From assembly GCA_013115135.1 (NCBI GenBank), contig JABANP010000170.1, positions 34,814 through 98,813 on the forward strand: DNA of 64,000 bases, read 5' to 3'. Within the stretch, counting starts at the first letter, position 1. Every line of letters starts with the position of its first letter. The notes below the pieces were generated by a model, which saw only the letters and a program-made list of their open reading frames with translations, did no database searches and was not told where the DNA came from. Source of the DNA: Perkinsus olseni. Taxonomy: Eukaryota > Perkinsozoa > Perkinsida > Perkinsidae. The translations under genes were made by a program, and so were the position numbers. Positions 53,234-63,016 of this stretch are shown in pieces.

Positions 53234-53545
53234 AACTAGGCCTTCGTAACGAAAAAAGCGGAGCTCGGCACGAAGTCTCGGGTTCGAACCCCAGCCAGGG
53301 TTTTTTTCTGTATTTTTTCGGGTTCATCTACAACGGTCCACGCTGGTTTTGGTTGGTAGGACGGGGATGGGAGCGACTTCGTATTTTTTATAGAATATAT
53401 GAACCGAGACCTTTCGATTGGTATGCGTCCCATGAGTTCATTCAGCATAGTCGCGGAGAAATAATTTGAACGAACGAACGGACGAACGCACAAAAAAAGC
53501 GCAGAAGTGACAGTATATGCTACGCTCGCTCCGCTCGCTCCGCAA
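53234..53545 (+). mobile_element. tRNA-like SINE unit, tandem copy 2
   Basis: Almost identical to 52933-53233, with the B-box at 53281-53291. It ends CGCTCGCTCCGCAATT, the same ending as the third copy at 63.3 kb, and abuts the truncated Helitron frame. Confidence 0.8.
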
Positions 53546-55739
53546 TTATCCAGAAGTAGTCTTTCAGTCCCCAGGCGGGAAGTAGAAAAGAATCCAGCAA
53601 TATCCTGAATCTCTCGATGAACACCGACACACAGGTCGATGGATTATCATTGATGAACTTGTTCCGGTCCTTGGCCGAGGCAGTTGGGTCAGGTTGAATT
53701 TGAGGCCAATAATGGTCACCGCATGAGAAAGTTAGGAAGTAAATAGGGAGTCCTAACTGATTAATCATGGATAACAGCTCTTGCCTTTTCCTTGATTTCC
53801 AAGCCCTGGACCCGACGATGCTGCTGCCGTAGTAGAATAGGCGTCTCACGATGGTAAGATCGTTGCTGCGAACAGCTTGTAGTAATTGAGCGATAGTATA
53901 GTCAGAGGACAGTCCCTGTTGCTTGACGAATACCTGAGTGAAGCCCTGATTTTTTGCTGATCTAATTGCCCAATCATCAAAGGATGGTGCGATAGTCGAG
54001 TGGTTAACTACACGTAAGTTACCTGTGTGACTTGGAGAGCCCTTTGTCGAATAAATCGATTGTACACTGTGAAGCGAAACCTCGGATGGTTGTCGAACCG
54101 TTTGTCTGCCAGCCTGAGTAGGTGAGCTGCCCACTCACGCAAAGTAACCTTGACCAATCGGCCTGTGCCTCTTGCGTTGAAATCAGCATCACCGTTCGGG
54201 AATAAGACTGGATATGCCTTAGTGAAGAAGTCGGGGTAGGCATCCGAGATCGGATCTCCACACCTGGCTGGGAAATTGATGACCGCCTGACGAGGTCTAG
54301 ATCCGGAACGCAGGTATGTGTATTGACTTCCTCTTCGGGTGCTTCCAAGTCTTCAGCGTCCTCTCCGTCCGTTACATTCCCCTCGTAGTCTCGGGCAGGC
54401 AGCTGTTCCATGAGATTGCCATCGTTCGGTAGCGCATCGAGCCGTGCAGAGGATATCACAACATCTTTGTAGCAGGGATTGTGCTCCGAGAGCCAGCGGA
54501 GCGCATTCTCTACCTGCTCACGGCGAACTCTAAAGTCAGCATAGGTGCTGTTATGTAGTTCGCTTGCCGTTCCCGCACTGTGGACACAACAAGAGGCCAC
54601 GAAGACGGATATAACTATGTGCATACGTACACTGTATGCGATAATATCGATCCCGCTATGGATCACGCTGTTGTCTACTAATGTTGTCTATGCGTGCCAC
54701 CGCGCAACAATGAATAACATCAGAGTGGCACACATCAACTATGCTCACAGAACAGGTGCCGCGCGATCCCGGTTTCCGTATCGTTAAAAGGGCGCCATCC
54801 AATTCTCCAGGTGATCTCGGGAGTACCTCAGTGACCCAGCTACGAATATCGTGCTCGAAAGAAATCGAATGACCCTTGTAAGCGTATTGGCCCCCACTTG
54901 AGAGCCTGATCATTGTGAATTCCGGAATCACAATGGCTATTAGCATCTGCTCGAGCATGGTGAGAGCCTGTAGGCACTGGGGGACTGGGGATGGAATCAT
55001 CCCATTGGCCGCAGAGAACCTCTTCGGGAGTCCTTTGCTGGGATTCTTGTCTCGGAAGCATCTTTCACATTCCCCATTGCCTTTCAACAGGATGCCTCGA
55101 TAAGATTCGGAACACGTAATGCATGCTTGATCGGGAAGGTTCGTCAAGACTCTGTCCTTCTCAATGAATTCAAAGATGTGTTGCCGCTCTCGGGCTGCCC
55201 TGTCCCACCCCAGAGCCCTGAGACGCTCTCCGTCGCTCTGCTGTTCTTGCTCGTTAAGTGATGACTGAGTGCTCGATCGCCTCCCTCCGCATCCTTTCCC
55301 GATTACCTCGTCTTTCTGGACTCCCTGCTGAGAGCCTCCTTGTCCTCATCCTGTCGGCAGCAGCAGCGCGCTCTGCAACACGTTCCGGTGTATTGGCAGC
55401 GCTTCGTATTCGGCTCCTCCTCTCTGCATCAGCGGCTCGCTGTGACACACGCTCGGGTGTATTGGCAGCACGCCTTCTACGTCGAGTCCTTCTAACAGCA
55501 ACAGCTCTCTGTGCCGCACGCTCGGGCGCATTGGCAGCAGCCCTGATTCTTCTCATTCTCTCAGCCGCAGCAGCTCGCTGAGAAACGCGTTCAGGTGTAC
55601 TGGCAGCTTCTCTGATGAGTCTCATTCTCTCAATAGATGATACCCGTTGTGCAGCCGAATGAGAATGTGCCTTTCCTCTTGGACGTCGCTTGGGGCGCCC
55701 TCGCCTCTTCGGAACAGCTTGCTCCATTAAAATTTGCAA
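53535..55739 (-). pseudogene. Helitron replicase N-terminal part, truncated
   Basis: In order on the minus strand there is first an Arg/Ala repeat region (AANTPERVSQRAA repeated; 55254-55739), typical of Helitron N-termini. A DUF6570-like block follows (CERCFRDKN, KRFSAANGMIPSPVP, GGQYAYKGHSI; about 54800-55147), then DFRVRREQVENALRWLSEHNPCYKDV (about 54470-54545). The Helitron_like_N domain comes last, with AYPVLFPNGDADFN, VTLREWAAHLLRLADKRF, RKRQELLSMINQLG and YFLTFSCGDHYWP, ending at LKDYFWI. The HUH active site and the helicase are missing, because the SINE array begins exactly there. The frame changes several times; one change fits an intron (about 54550-54760, GTGAGC...AACAG) and others look like decay. 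Confidence 0.85.
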
Positions 55740-55824
55740 ATGTAATGCACAAAAGAGAAAACTCTGTATTAAAGGCTGTGAACCGCCAGGAAATTACCCA
55801 GGTTGATGTAAATTCGAGCGAAGG

Positions 55825-56032
55825 AATTCCTTGTAAGCTGTAACCAGATAACCACAAGGACTCGGACTCAACGCTAGATGCGGAGAATGGATGAGATTAT
55901 AGCAATAGTGGATACTGATATACGGACGGAGACAGCCAAGATAGCTAGTACACAATCTTGCGTACTTGCCGTAGCTCAACGATGGCGGCGTCGCTGCGTC
56001 ACAATTGCGCAGACAGAGTCAGGGACTGAATT
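55825..56032 (-). repeat. 3' LTR of the BEL/Pao-like element
   Basis: 208 bp, identical to 62805-63012. Similarity ends exactly at AATTCC on one side and GAATT on the other. Confidence 0.93.
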
Positions 56033-56179
56033 CTCCGCGCGGCAAAACAAGTAGGTTGATATAATTAATTGAGAGACGACATCTCAGATATACGAAAATT
56101 GCAATCATCACAACACTCTTCCATATCAGCAGCGATCCACAGCCTGACGATACGGACCAAGAAGTAGTCGCCATGTCAG

Positions 56180-58777
56180 TCATCTCGGTGGAGGAGGTAG
56201 TACCACGAAGGGTGGGAAGTTGTCCAAGGACCACTCGTATGGCTTCAGGGAAACGAGCGGTTTATCCTTCGAGGTGGAAGACCGGGTTGGGGGTGAGCTC
56301 GAGCTGCTAGATCCTTCTTTATCACCATCGAGGAAGTCCTGGAAATGTTCGGACGATTCCTCAGTCGACGACGACGGCGTCGACGCTGGATGAGAAGAGA
56401 ATACGTCATCCTTCGGCACACGGATCAGATTGGACACCCAAGCTCGTGAGCTGCTGCCATTGAACCCTGATAGCACTGCAGTGGCCTTACCGCTCTCGAT
56501 CTCAGTAACCGTAAAGGGACCCAAGACTCGTGACGACAATTTGGCCTTCGGCGAGTCTACCAGATGATAAACCAGATCGCCCTTCTTGAGGTCGCACGGC
56601 CTGCCGTGTGCTGACAACACGCGAGCTCGGGAGCGTTCCCTGTAGGCCGTCCAATGGCGGAAGTAGTCTACCATGCGGAGCTTGTAGTTGGACTGTGCTT
56701 GTTCTCGCTGTCGTTGGACTGCACTACGGCTCTCGTTCGCGACCAGCCTTTCAGCGAGCTGATCGAGGGAATCGGTAGGCCGATAAAAGTCACCGGGGTC
56801 GAAGAATCCGAAGCACAGCATGGCCGGAGTGATCCAACAGTCTTCCGAATAGGGTAGGTGATTGAGATTGGACACCACATCCGATACAATGTCGAACCAA
56901 GGCTTCCCGCCGAAGAAGTGAGTGTCGCAGGCACAGCACCGTAGGCACCGAGTGATCTCCCTATGTGATCGTTCCCACCGGGAGAGAGCCGCAGCATAAG
57001 GCGGCGAGAAGAGATGGACTAACCCCCGAAGCTTGCACCACCGAAGCATCTCCTTCGATGAGAAGCAGGACGCACTGTCGCTGACGAGTACGGATGGCCA
57101 AATGCTGTTGTTGAACAATAAGGTGAGGCCTTCGCATACACTCTTAGTTGTAACCGAGCCTTTCAGTAAATGGATTCTTTGAAAGGATGTAGCCAAGCAG
57201 GTGACCACCAGGCAGCCAGAATACTCCTTTTGGTAGACCTTCTCGGATGGGTCCTTGAGATTAGGCAGATAGATGTCGACTCCAATTACTTGGAGAGGTT
57301 TCAAGTCTTGTACATTGTGGGCTCCAGCGGACGAGTTGAACTTCCTGACTGCGTTTGCCCGTGAACAGGGGCGACACAGACGCACGCACCGCCGCACCAC
57401 CGATGGAAGATTCTTGAAGTGGTATTCCTCCTTGACCTTGAGCATCAACTGCCGGGCTCCGAGATGGTGATGGTTGATGTGAGTACTTCCGACCAGTTTA
57501 AGTAATAGTGCTCTGTCCTCCCCAACGACACGCTGCTTCACTATCGAGCCGTCCGCACGTTGTAGTACTGTGCGGTAAAGGGTACCATTCTGATCGACCT
57601 CATACTGCGCTGATGCGCGGCGAAGGCGTTCACGGCTGAATGGGGGACTAACGGTGCCCGAGGACAAGAACAACCGGATAGCTTCGAAGGTTCTATCCTG
57701 CTTGACCGACTCGTTGATGAGGGAGTCGAGGGCTTGAGTGTCCTCATCTGATAGCCTTGGGACTTGTTGTGAGGGGTCTTCAGGTAAGGGTACCGGTAGG
57801 GGGCCTGCGCGGGGAGACAACGGGCATAGATGAGAACCAGCTGGCAAATCTTCTTCCTCCCCAGAGGTCGTCGTACTGAGAGATACCGGCACGTAAGTGG
57901 GCCTTTGGTTAGGGCTATCCAAAATGGAGGCCAGTAGCTTCAAGACCGTGCCGTCTGGGCCATGAGGCTTGCATCGCGACCCAGGGTCGGCCAGGTTGAC
58001 CTCAGACGGTATGTGCACAACCTTGATGGGCAGGGTGACCCGCAGCAGTAACTCCCTGATGCTTAGAAGTTTGTCGACGTCATGGATGGTCTTATGACGC
58101 CTCCTCAAGCCGGACAGAACTTCTTCCTCATTTTTAGTGCCGATCCACTGTAGACGCTGCAAGTTTATGAGCGAATCAGTGAGCACAGTGATACGAGAGC
58201 CCATAGATGGAGCCAGATTGCATGACGAGTAGAGACTGTAAGCCTCCTTGCATGCCTGATAGAGAGCATGGAGCTCCTTACGGGGTGTTGTCAAGGCGTA
58301 GTCGGACCCAGTTGTCGTCTGAGGGAAGAGACCTCCACGAGCTCGCAACCTTGGAGAGACCGGGAGACAGTTGAGTCGTGACCTTGTTTCGACACACCAG
58401 GCTACGCCCGACGCATCACAAGAGATGAGTATCTCACAAGCGTGGTTGAGCTCATCGTCGGACTCCAACAGAGGGCCTGGCCGTACGGGAACATACCGGG
58501 GAACCGGTTGTAGCTTATGCAATTGGGTGATCCAGTCGTTGACTTCATCGATGGCTTGAGGAGAGAGTTGTCGATCCCACGATGCAGCTGACGATTCACC
58601 GGGTGCCGACTCCTTCACGCTCAAGACAGCCTTCCGCCAGATCAGTCGGGCATGCAAATTGGCTTCCAAGAATTTGCCCAGAGGGTCGTAGAGACCGGCG
58701 AGGACCTGACTGGCCATCCTCTTCGTTGCTGTGCTGACAGAGAGGCTCAACAGATATCTTCGGCCGGAGACAGTCAT
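56180..58777 (-). CDS. BEL/Pao-like pol, RNase H and integrase part
   Basis: This 865-codon frame starts in the overlap with the preceding reverse transcriptase frame. It contains KRMASQVLAGLYDPLG and the Pao-type LIWRKAV...DEVNDWI region, then an RNase H-like part (LISCDASGVAWCVETR, ITVLTDSLINLQRL, EVNLADPGSR). Integrase follows with an HHCC finger (HINHHHLGARQLMLKVKEEYHF...RLCRPC) and catalytic Asp, Asp and Glu in VIGVDIYLP, LVSDSASCFSS and WERSHREITRCL. A Ser-rich C-terminus follows. It is open throughout. A +1 shift is needed to enter it from the frame above. Confidence 0.85.
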   Translation of the reverse strand: MTVSGRRYLLSLSVSTATKRMASQVLAGLYDPLGKFLEANLHARLIWRKAVLSVKESAPGESSAASWDRQLSPQAIDEVNDWITQLHKLQPVPRYVPVRPGPLLESDDELNHACEILISCDASGVAWCVETRSRLNCLPVSPRLRARGGLFPQTTTGSDYALTTPRKELHALYQACKEAYSLYSSCNLAPSMGSRITVLTDSLINLQRLQWIGTKNEEEVLSGLRRRHKTIHDVDKLLSIRELLLRVTLPIKVVHIPSEVNLADPGSRCKPHGPDGTVLKLLASILDSPNQRPTYVPVSLSTTTSGEEEDLPAGSHLCPLSPRAGPLPVPLPEDPSQQVPRLSDEDTQALDSLINESVKQDRTFEAIRLFLSSGTVSPPFSRERLRRASAQYEVDQNGTLYRTVLQRADGSIVKQRVVGEDRALLLKLVGSTHINHHHLGARQLMLKVKEEYHFKNLPSVVRRCVRLCRPCSRANAVRKFNSSAGAHNVQDLKPLQVIGVDIYLPNLKDPSEKVYQKEYSGCLVVTCLATSFQRIHLLKGSVTTKSVCEGLTLLFNNSIWPSVLVSDSASCFSSKEMLRWCKLRGLVHLFSPPYAAALSRWERSHREITRCLRCCACDTHFFGGKPWFDIVSDVVSNLNHLPYSEDCWITPAMLCFGFFDPGDFYRPTDSLDQLAERLVANESRSAVQRQREQAQSNYKLRMVDYFRHWTAYRERSRARVLSAHGRPCDLKKGDLVYHLVDSPKAKLSSRVLGPFTVTEIESGKATAVLSGFNGSSSRAWVSNLIRVPKDDVFSSHPASTPSSSTEESSEHFQDFLDGDKEGSSSSSSPPTRSSTSKDKPLVSLKPYEWSLDNFPPFVVLPPPPR

Positions 58778-59303
58778 CCTGAGTTAGGATGTAGCCCACC
58801 ACCGTCGCAGCTGATGTGGCCTCTAGTGCCCAAGACTCGTGGCACTTGGAGGGTGGGAAGGTGAATTTATGGGAGTTCGCACAAGAGGAGAGGACTGTGC
58901 GACCGTGAACCGCTTGAAGGAAGTGATGGCCCATGATAGCCCAGTCGTCTACATAGTCTCGCCAAGTCAGCTCCGATGAAAGCTTCCGGAGAAGTTGGAC
59001 TTCTCGAGCATCATGAACCTTGGAGAAGCAGGCCTCCAGCGCTGGACGGGCGTAGTCGTAGTCGGTGGTATGATAGATGCTGGGAAGAGCAGGGCAATCC
59101 TTCAGCGGGTCGTAGTCCCGGCTTGGAGGCGGTTGGAGCAAGGACAAGACTTCTTCAGCCTCGAGAGCTACGTGAGCCGTAGCCAGCTCTAGTGCGCCGC
59201 CGCTTGGGGAGCCAACCCAAAGGCTACCGTAACCCAAATGACGAGAATTGGTCGAGGACGAGGCCTTGATGGGGTTGAAGGTGGTTGCAGTACTGTACAG
59301 CAA
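58596..59303 (-). CDS. BEL/Pao-like reverse transcriptase, C-terminal part in a separate frame
   Basis: Contains the polymerase active site YVDDWAIMGHH (about 58905-58940), preceded by RKLSSELTWRD and followed by FTFPPSKCHESWALEATSAATVVGYIL. It overlaps the upstream pol frame at 59189-59303 and the downstream one at 58596-58777. It is in another frame from both, so the polymerase can be read whole only through frame changes. Confidence 0.8.
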   Translation of the reverse strand: MLYSTATTFNPIKASSSTNSRHLGYGSLWVGSPSGGALELATAHVALEAEEVLSLLQPPPSRDYDPLKDCPALPSIYHTTDYDYARPALEACFSKVHDAREVQLLRKLSSELTWRDYVDDWAIMGHHFLQAVHGRTVLSSCANSHKFTFPPSKCHESWALEATSAATVVGYILTQDDCLRPKISVEPLCQHSNEEDGQSGPRRSLRPSGQILGSQFACPTDLAEGCLEREGVGTR

Positions 59304-61195
59304 GTCGCACTGGAAGTGGGGGTCATGACCAGCTGGTTGTAGGCTTGACGAATGTCTAGAAAGGTCACCACCGGATGAGTGGAACAGCTTAGCAAGTACT
59401 TATGCAAACACCATCGTGTCACAGTTGGAGTCACCAACACCCCATTGGTGGGGCGACAATCATAAACAATGCGGCAGGGGGTGGTTGGGCTGTCTTTGAA
59501 GACAAATTGGGCCCCGATAAAACTTGGGAGTCTTTCTCGGAGGTGAGTGTCGGCCGTAACGTAGGAATCCTTAACCAGGGCGTTACCACAATAGAGGTTG
59601 TTGATGACTCTGGGAGGAGGCGGACGCGACGTGTCCTTGAGAGTCATGAAGGCGACATAGCCACTGGCGAGGAGTCTCGATATGGCCTCGTCAACTTGGC
59701 GCTGCTTATCGGGACTCAGACGGTTTGACGCCTTGGCAGCGCGGGCGACTGCAGCCTTCCAGCCGCGACCTGAGAAATCCTTCAAGCCTTCCTGGCAGAG
59801 ACCGAAGTTGACAGCGTACCGTCCGTCTCTAAGGACGTCGATGTGAATGCACTTATGTGCGGGAAGACCACCACCAACTGGTACCACCGGGGGCCGCTTG
59901 GACACGGGATAGGACACTTTTCGTGGCTGTTCTTGCACCGGGTCATCGGCTGTTAGTAGGTCTATGAAGTTCAGGCTGCTTGAAGGCTGCAGCGAGTGCT
60001 TATGTAGCCATTGGTGGTAAAGACCTGGGGCTGAGTCCAAGGGAAGGATGTCCTCGGCGCCGATGCCAATGAAGCCAGTGGAGGTCAGACACTCGTCAAC
60101 ATCTGATTGGACTGTTATGCTTGCTACAGGACATGGCTCCCGTGTCGTAGCGTCGCTAGTCGATGATGACGAAGTTTTATTGCCGGTAGAAATCGAGACG
60201 GTGCCATTCTCGAGAAAGTCCAGGCGAGCACCGAGGGCTCTGAGGCCGGGAGTGCCCAGGACTAGGGGTGTAGTGAGCTCCTTGACCACGAAGGCAACGA
60301 CAGTAGCTGTGCACTTGGGGGTGTGGAGCTTGAGTCGAGAAATGCCTACGGCTTGGATACTAGATCCATCGGCCAAGGTCGCAGAAGTGGTGGGGGTACC
60401 GCAAACCGGGGGCCTGCCTAGGATGCGTTCCACCGCATCATACCGGAGAAAGTTGCCGGACGCGCCGGAGTCCCACAGGGTCCTGATAAGGACCTTCGCC
60501 GAGCTCTTGAGATTGCCGTCTGGATCCCGAGTCAGCAGTTGGGCTGGAATGGCCGACTGTACCTTGACACCGCGTAGGCCGTTAGCGGACTGAACACCGG
60601 CGTTGCAGATCGATGTCTCCAGACTGTATATTTCCGGCAGAGACTCTTCGGGGCCGATTAAGCCGTCTATGGTCACATTAGGAGATGATGATGATGATGA
60701 GGATGATGATTCAACAGCGCTGTCGGTCTTCTTTTCCCCTTTGACGCCGTTCTTGCTCTTCCCCTTGCCCTCACCCTTGCCGGGCCGACGACCATTTTTC
60801 ACCGGGGCACTGCGACATGCGGCACCGAAATGACCGGCTTTATTGCATCGGGCACAAACCTTTCGAAAAGCGGCACAGTCCGTTTCTCGGGTACCACCAT
60901 GTGAGCGTGCACAGAAGGGGCAGACACCGGAGGGTAGGTTCGGTTTGGCCAAGAGGCAAGTTCGGACACCCTTGCAAGCAGAGTCTTTGCAGCCGCGAGC
61001 ACAACCAATGGAGCCATCGGGAAGAGGTCCAGCTTGAACACCGTTGAGGAGGATCTCGTCGAGTTTACCGGTCAGATCGCTAGGCGCCCCAGCGGACGCC
61101 AACGAAGTGGGGAGGCCCCGTCGGATGCGGGATTGGCCCATCCCAGCTGAAATTGTGAGGATTGGCCATAAGGAGCCCCGCCATTTGAGAAACAC
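59189..61195 (-). CDS. BEL/Pao-like zinc knuckle, protease and reverse transcriptase N-terminal part
   Basis: A 668-codon frame. Cys-rich region CPFCARSHGGTRETDC and the knuckle CARCNKAGHFGAAC are followed by a basic Lys/Gly stretch and a Ser run encoded by ATC/ATG-type repeats (60685-60717). The aspartic protease has LWDSGASGNFL (about 60465) and ALADG/VVAFVVKEL...LVLGTPGLRALG. Reverse transcriptase has AISRLLASGYV, RIVYDCRPTNGVL and VTFLDIRQAYNQL (catalytic Asp), then VTVAFGLAPQ before the stop at 59189. It is entered from Gag by a -1 change in the 61072-61195 overlap. Confidence 0.85.
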   Translation of the reverse strand: MFLKWRGSLWPILTISAGMGQSRIRRGLPTSLASAGAPSDLTGKLDEILLNGVQAGPLPDGSIGCARGCKDSACKGVRTCLLAKPNLPSGVCPFCARSHGGTRETDCAAFRKVCARCNKAGHFGAACRSAPVKNGRRPGKGEGKGKSKNGVKGEKKTDSAVESSSSSSSSSPNVTIDGLIGPEESLPEIYSLETSICNAGVQSANGLRGVKVQSAIPAQLLTRDPDGNLKSSAKVLIRTLWDSGASGNFLRYDAVERILGRPPVCGTPTTSATLADGSSIQAVGISRLKLHTPKCTATVVAFVVKELTTPLVLGTPGLRALGARLDFLENGTVSISTGNKTSSSSTSDATTREPCPVASITVQSDVDECLTSTGFIGIGAEDILPLDSAPGLYHQWLHKHSLQPSSSLNFIDLLTADDPVQEQPRKVSYPVSKRPPVVPVGGGLPAHKCIHIDVLRDGRYAVNFGLCQEGLKDFSGRGWKAAVARAAKASNRLSPDKQRQVDEAISRLLASGYVAFMTLKDTSRPPPPRVINNLYCGNALVKDSYVTADTHLRERLPSFIGAQFVFKDSPTTPCRIVYDCRPTNGVLVTPTVTRWCLHKYLLSCSTHPVVTFLDIRQAYNQLVMTPTSSATCCTVLQPPSTPSRPRPRPILVIWVTVAFGLAPQAAAH

Positions 61196-62475
61196 TGCCC
61201 CGCCTGCCTGTCGTAGTCGATGACCTTCTGAGACATAATTGCGATGAAGTCTGGTAGGGGGGCATTGTTGTACTGTAGCATATCAGACTGCAGCCGCTGA
61301 TCGCGGAGACCGCACCTCAATTTAGCACGAATCTCCGATTCAGATCGGCCATTACCCGCCAGAGACAGCTCTTCCTGGGCGTTGCACACACGATTGACGT
61401 ACTTCTGGACGGGTTCGCCATCGCCCTGTCGAAGATGGCTCCACGAGTCCAGGAGCTTTTCCGACGTGGATTGTCCAGAATACACGGTAGTGAGACGATC
61501 CCAGATGACGTTGACGGAGTTGGAGTAATCTGCATCGCAGTTGAGGGGCCAATCGTCGCCGATACCGATGGACTTGTGGACATCCATACAGACGTGTTCA
61601 CGCAAGTAGTGATGTACGACTATCGGTGACAACCGTCCGCAATTGCGGATTACCTCAAGGCGAAAACCTAGGCCGCTTCGCTTGTCAACCATCTCCAAAA
61701 ACTTCCCTTGTTCGGGCTTTTTGAGAGCTTTAACCGTCTTCATCTCTTTCTGCAAGCGGTCGTCTGATACAGGATAGGCACAAGGTGTGCAACCACAACC
61801 GTAACAACAACCCACAATAGGATAGGCCGCACGGTGACCAACGACGGGCGCCGTCGGGTTTGGTTCGTGTTGGGGCACATGATGTCCAGCAGGATGCGCG
61901 TTGTGGAGGCTGTAGTCCATAGTACGGGACCGGCCGGGGGTGATAGACGGCCGCTGGCCGAGCGAGGGATGCATGATACCTGGAGGGCTCCCGCGATGTC
62001 CGGGCTGTAGACCAGGGCGATAGTGTGCTCCAGTATGAATAGGATAAACTGGAGGTGAGCCTCGTATTTGATGGTAGGGTAGATGTGAAGGACTGACGTT
62101 ATGGAAGAGGGTGTCGGCTTCTTGGTTAGGGCTGGTGCGGACGGTAGGGCACCATCGATGTTGATTGACCAAGCCTTGGTTGGCGTTGTTGATGCCGTCG
62201 GCGACTGGAGTTTCGTTGACGACAGCGTGCTGGTCTCCAGGCCTACGGAGCGCAAGTGATAAGCCCGCAAGAGCGTCTACAATCCCGTCGAGCTTGTGCT
62301 CAATGCTCATGATGAGAGGTTGGGACTCGTTGTGACGACGGTTACCTAGTCGAGAGTTCTCCTGGATATGGAGAGCCTTTAGGCCGAGGATTTGAAGCAC
62401 CTTCGGCGTTGGCATCTTCGGAATGATGAGCCGTGGCACTCTCATGATTTGGTAACCGGGTGGGGGCATTGTCAC
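61072..62475 (-). CDS. BEL/Pao-like Gag, main frame
   Basis: A Pro/His/Gly-rich N-terminal part (HRGSPPGIMHPSLGQRP) and a helical capsid-like part (LEMVDKRSGLGFRL...IWDRLTTVYSGQSTSEKLLDSWSHLRQ, EPVQKYVNRVCNAQEELSL, EIRAKLRCGLRDQRLQSDML) give typical retrotransposon Gag character. An N-terminal extension in another frame (ATG at 62794, MTSNINDAIPRMTRAAIARG..., stop at 62342) overlaps it. A +1 change would join them. Confidence 0.75.
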   Translation of the reverse strand: MTMPPPGYQIMRVPRLIIPKMPTPKVLQILGLKALHIQENSRLGNRRHNESQPLIMSIEHKLDGIVDALAGLSLALRRPGDQHAVVNETPVADGINNANQGLVNQHRWCPTVRTSPNQEADTLFHNVSPSHLPYHQIRGSPPVYPIHTGAHYRPGLQPGHRGSPPGIMHPSLGQRPSITPGRSRTMDYSLHNAHPAGHHVPQHEPNPTAPVVGHRAAYPIVGCCYGCGCTPCAYPVSDDRLQKEMKTVKALKKPEQGKFLEMVDKRSGLGFRLEVIRNCGRLSPIVVHHYLREHVCMDVHKSIGIGDDWPLNCDADYSNSVNVIWDRLTTVYSGQSTSEKLLDSWSHLRQGDGEPVQKYVNRVCNAQEELSLAGNGRSESEIRAKLRCGLRDQRLQSDMLQYNNAPLPDFIAIMSQKVIDYDRQAGQCFSNGGAPYGQSSQFQLGWANPASDGASPLRWRPLGRLAI

Positions 62476-62794
62476 CGTAGGGGTAGCCGTAGGGACCAGG
62501 CGCGGTGGGTTCGTTGAGGGCTAACCGGGCAGGATTATCATCGGCGTAGAAGTAGCCGGGGAGACCGGGTACCGCAGAACCGCGTGGAATGACAACACTG
62601 TGCTTCGCAGAAACCTTGCTGTCGTGCTCGGAGGCAGACAGGAACTCGCCGTCGTTTACAGAGGGTAATGGACCTTCATGCCCGTCTTCTCGACGTTGAC
62701 GACCGAACTCGAGACCGGGTACTAGGGAACCGTCGCCACGTGCTATAGCGGCACGTGTCATTCTTGGGATAGCATCGTTGATATTGGATGTCAT
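62342..62794 (-). CDS. BEL/Pao-like leader / Gag N-terminal frame
   Basis: The first ATG after the 5' LTR (62794) opens a 150-codon Pro/Gly-rich frame (SLVPGLEFGRQRRED, GLPGYFYADDNPARLALNE). It overlaps the main Gag frame by about 130 bases. It may be a separate leader protein or the beginning of Gag. Confidence 0.6.
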   Translation of the reverse strand: MTSNINDAIPRMTRAAIARGDGSLVPGLEFGRQRREDGHEGPLPSVNDGEFLSASEHDSKVSAKHSVVIPRGSAVPGLPGYFYADDNPARLALNEPTAPGPYGYPYGDNAPTRLPNHESATAHHSEDANAEGASNPRPKGSPYPGELSTR

Positions 62795-62804
62795 CCCGGT
62801 AGAA

Positions 62805-63012
62805 AATTCCTTGTAAGCTGTAACCAGATAACCACAAGGACTCGGACTCAACGCTAGATGCGGAGAATGGATGAGATTATAGCAATAGTGGATACTGATA
62901 TACGGACGGAGACAGCCAAGATAGCTAGTACACAATCTTGCGTACTTGCCGTAGCTCAACGATGGCGGCGTCGCTGCGTCACAATTGCGCAGACAGAGTC
63001 AGGGACTGAATT
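62805..63012 (-). repeat. 5' LTR of the BEL/Pao-like element
   Basis: 208 bp, identical to 55825-56032. No TGG primer-binding start follows it (the element strand continues TTCTACCGGGATGAC), so the primer may be unusual. Confidence 0.93.
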
Positions 63013-63016
63013 AAGG

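Larger units (their letters stand above)
55825..63012 (-). mobile_element. BEL/Pao-like LTR retrotransposon with identical LTRs
   Basis: Two identical 208-bp direct repeats (55825-56032 and 62805-63012) bound a gag-pol region on the minus strand. AAGG flanks both outer ends (55821-55824 and 63013-63016), a 4-bp target duplication. The repeat ends are AATTC...GAATT, not TG...CA. The pol block TKRMASQVLAGLYDPLGKF is characteristic of BEL/Pao elements. The element inserted between the truncated Helitron and the third SINE copy. Confidence 0.92.

Noticed and set aside
53206..53469. 87-codon frames in the SINE units
   Set aside because: They run through a pol III B-box and a repeat tail, and the same peptide appears in each repeat copy. 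They are not genes.
55254..55581. 107-codon plus-strand Leu/Ser/Ala-rich frame
   Set aside because: It is antisense to the Arg/Ala repeats of the Helitron N-terminus and arises from the repeat composition.
55400..55640. Repeated units resembling a CRISPR-like array
   Set aside because: They are coding repeats (AANTPERVSQRAA type) of the Helitron protein, with no spacers.
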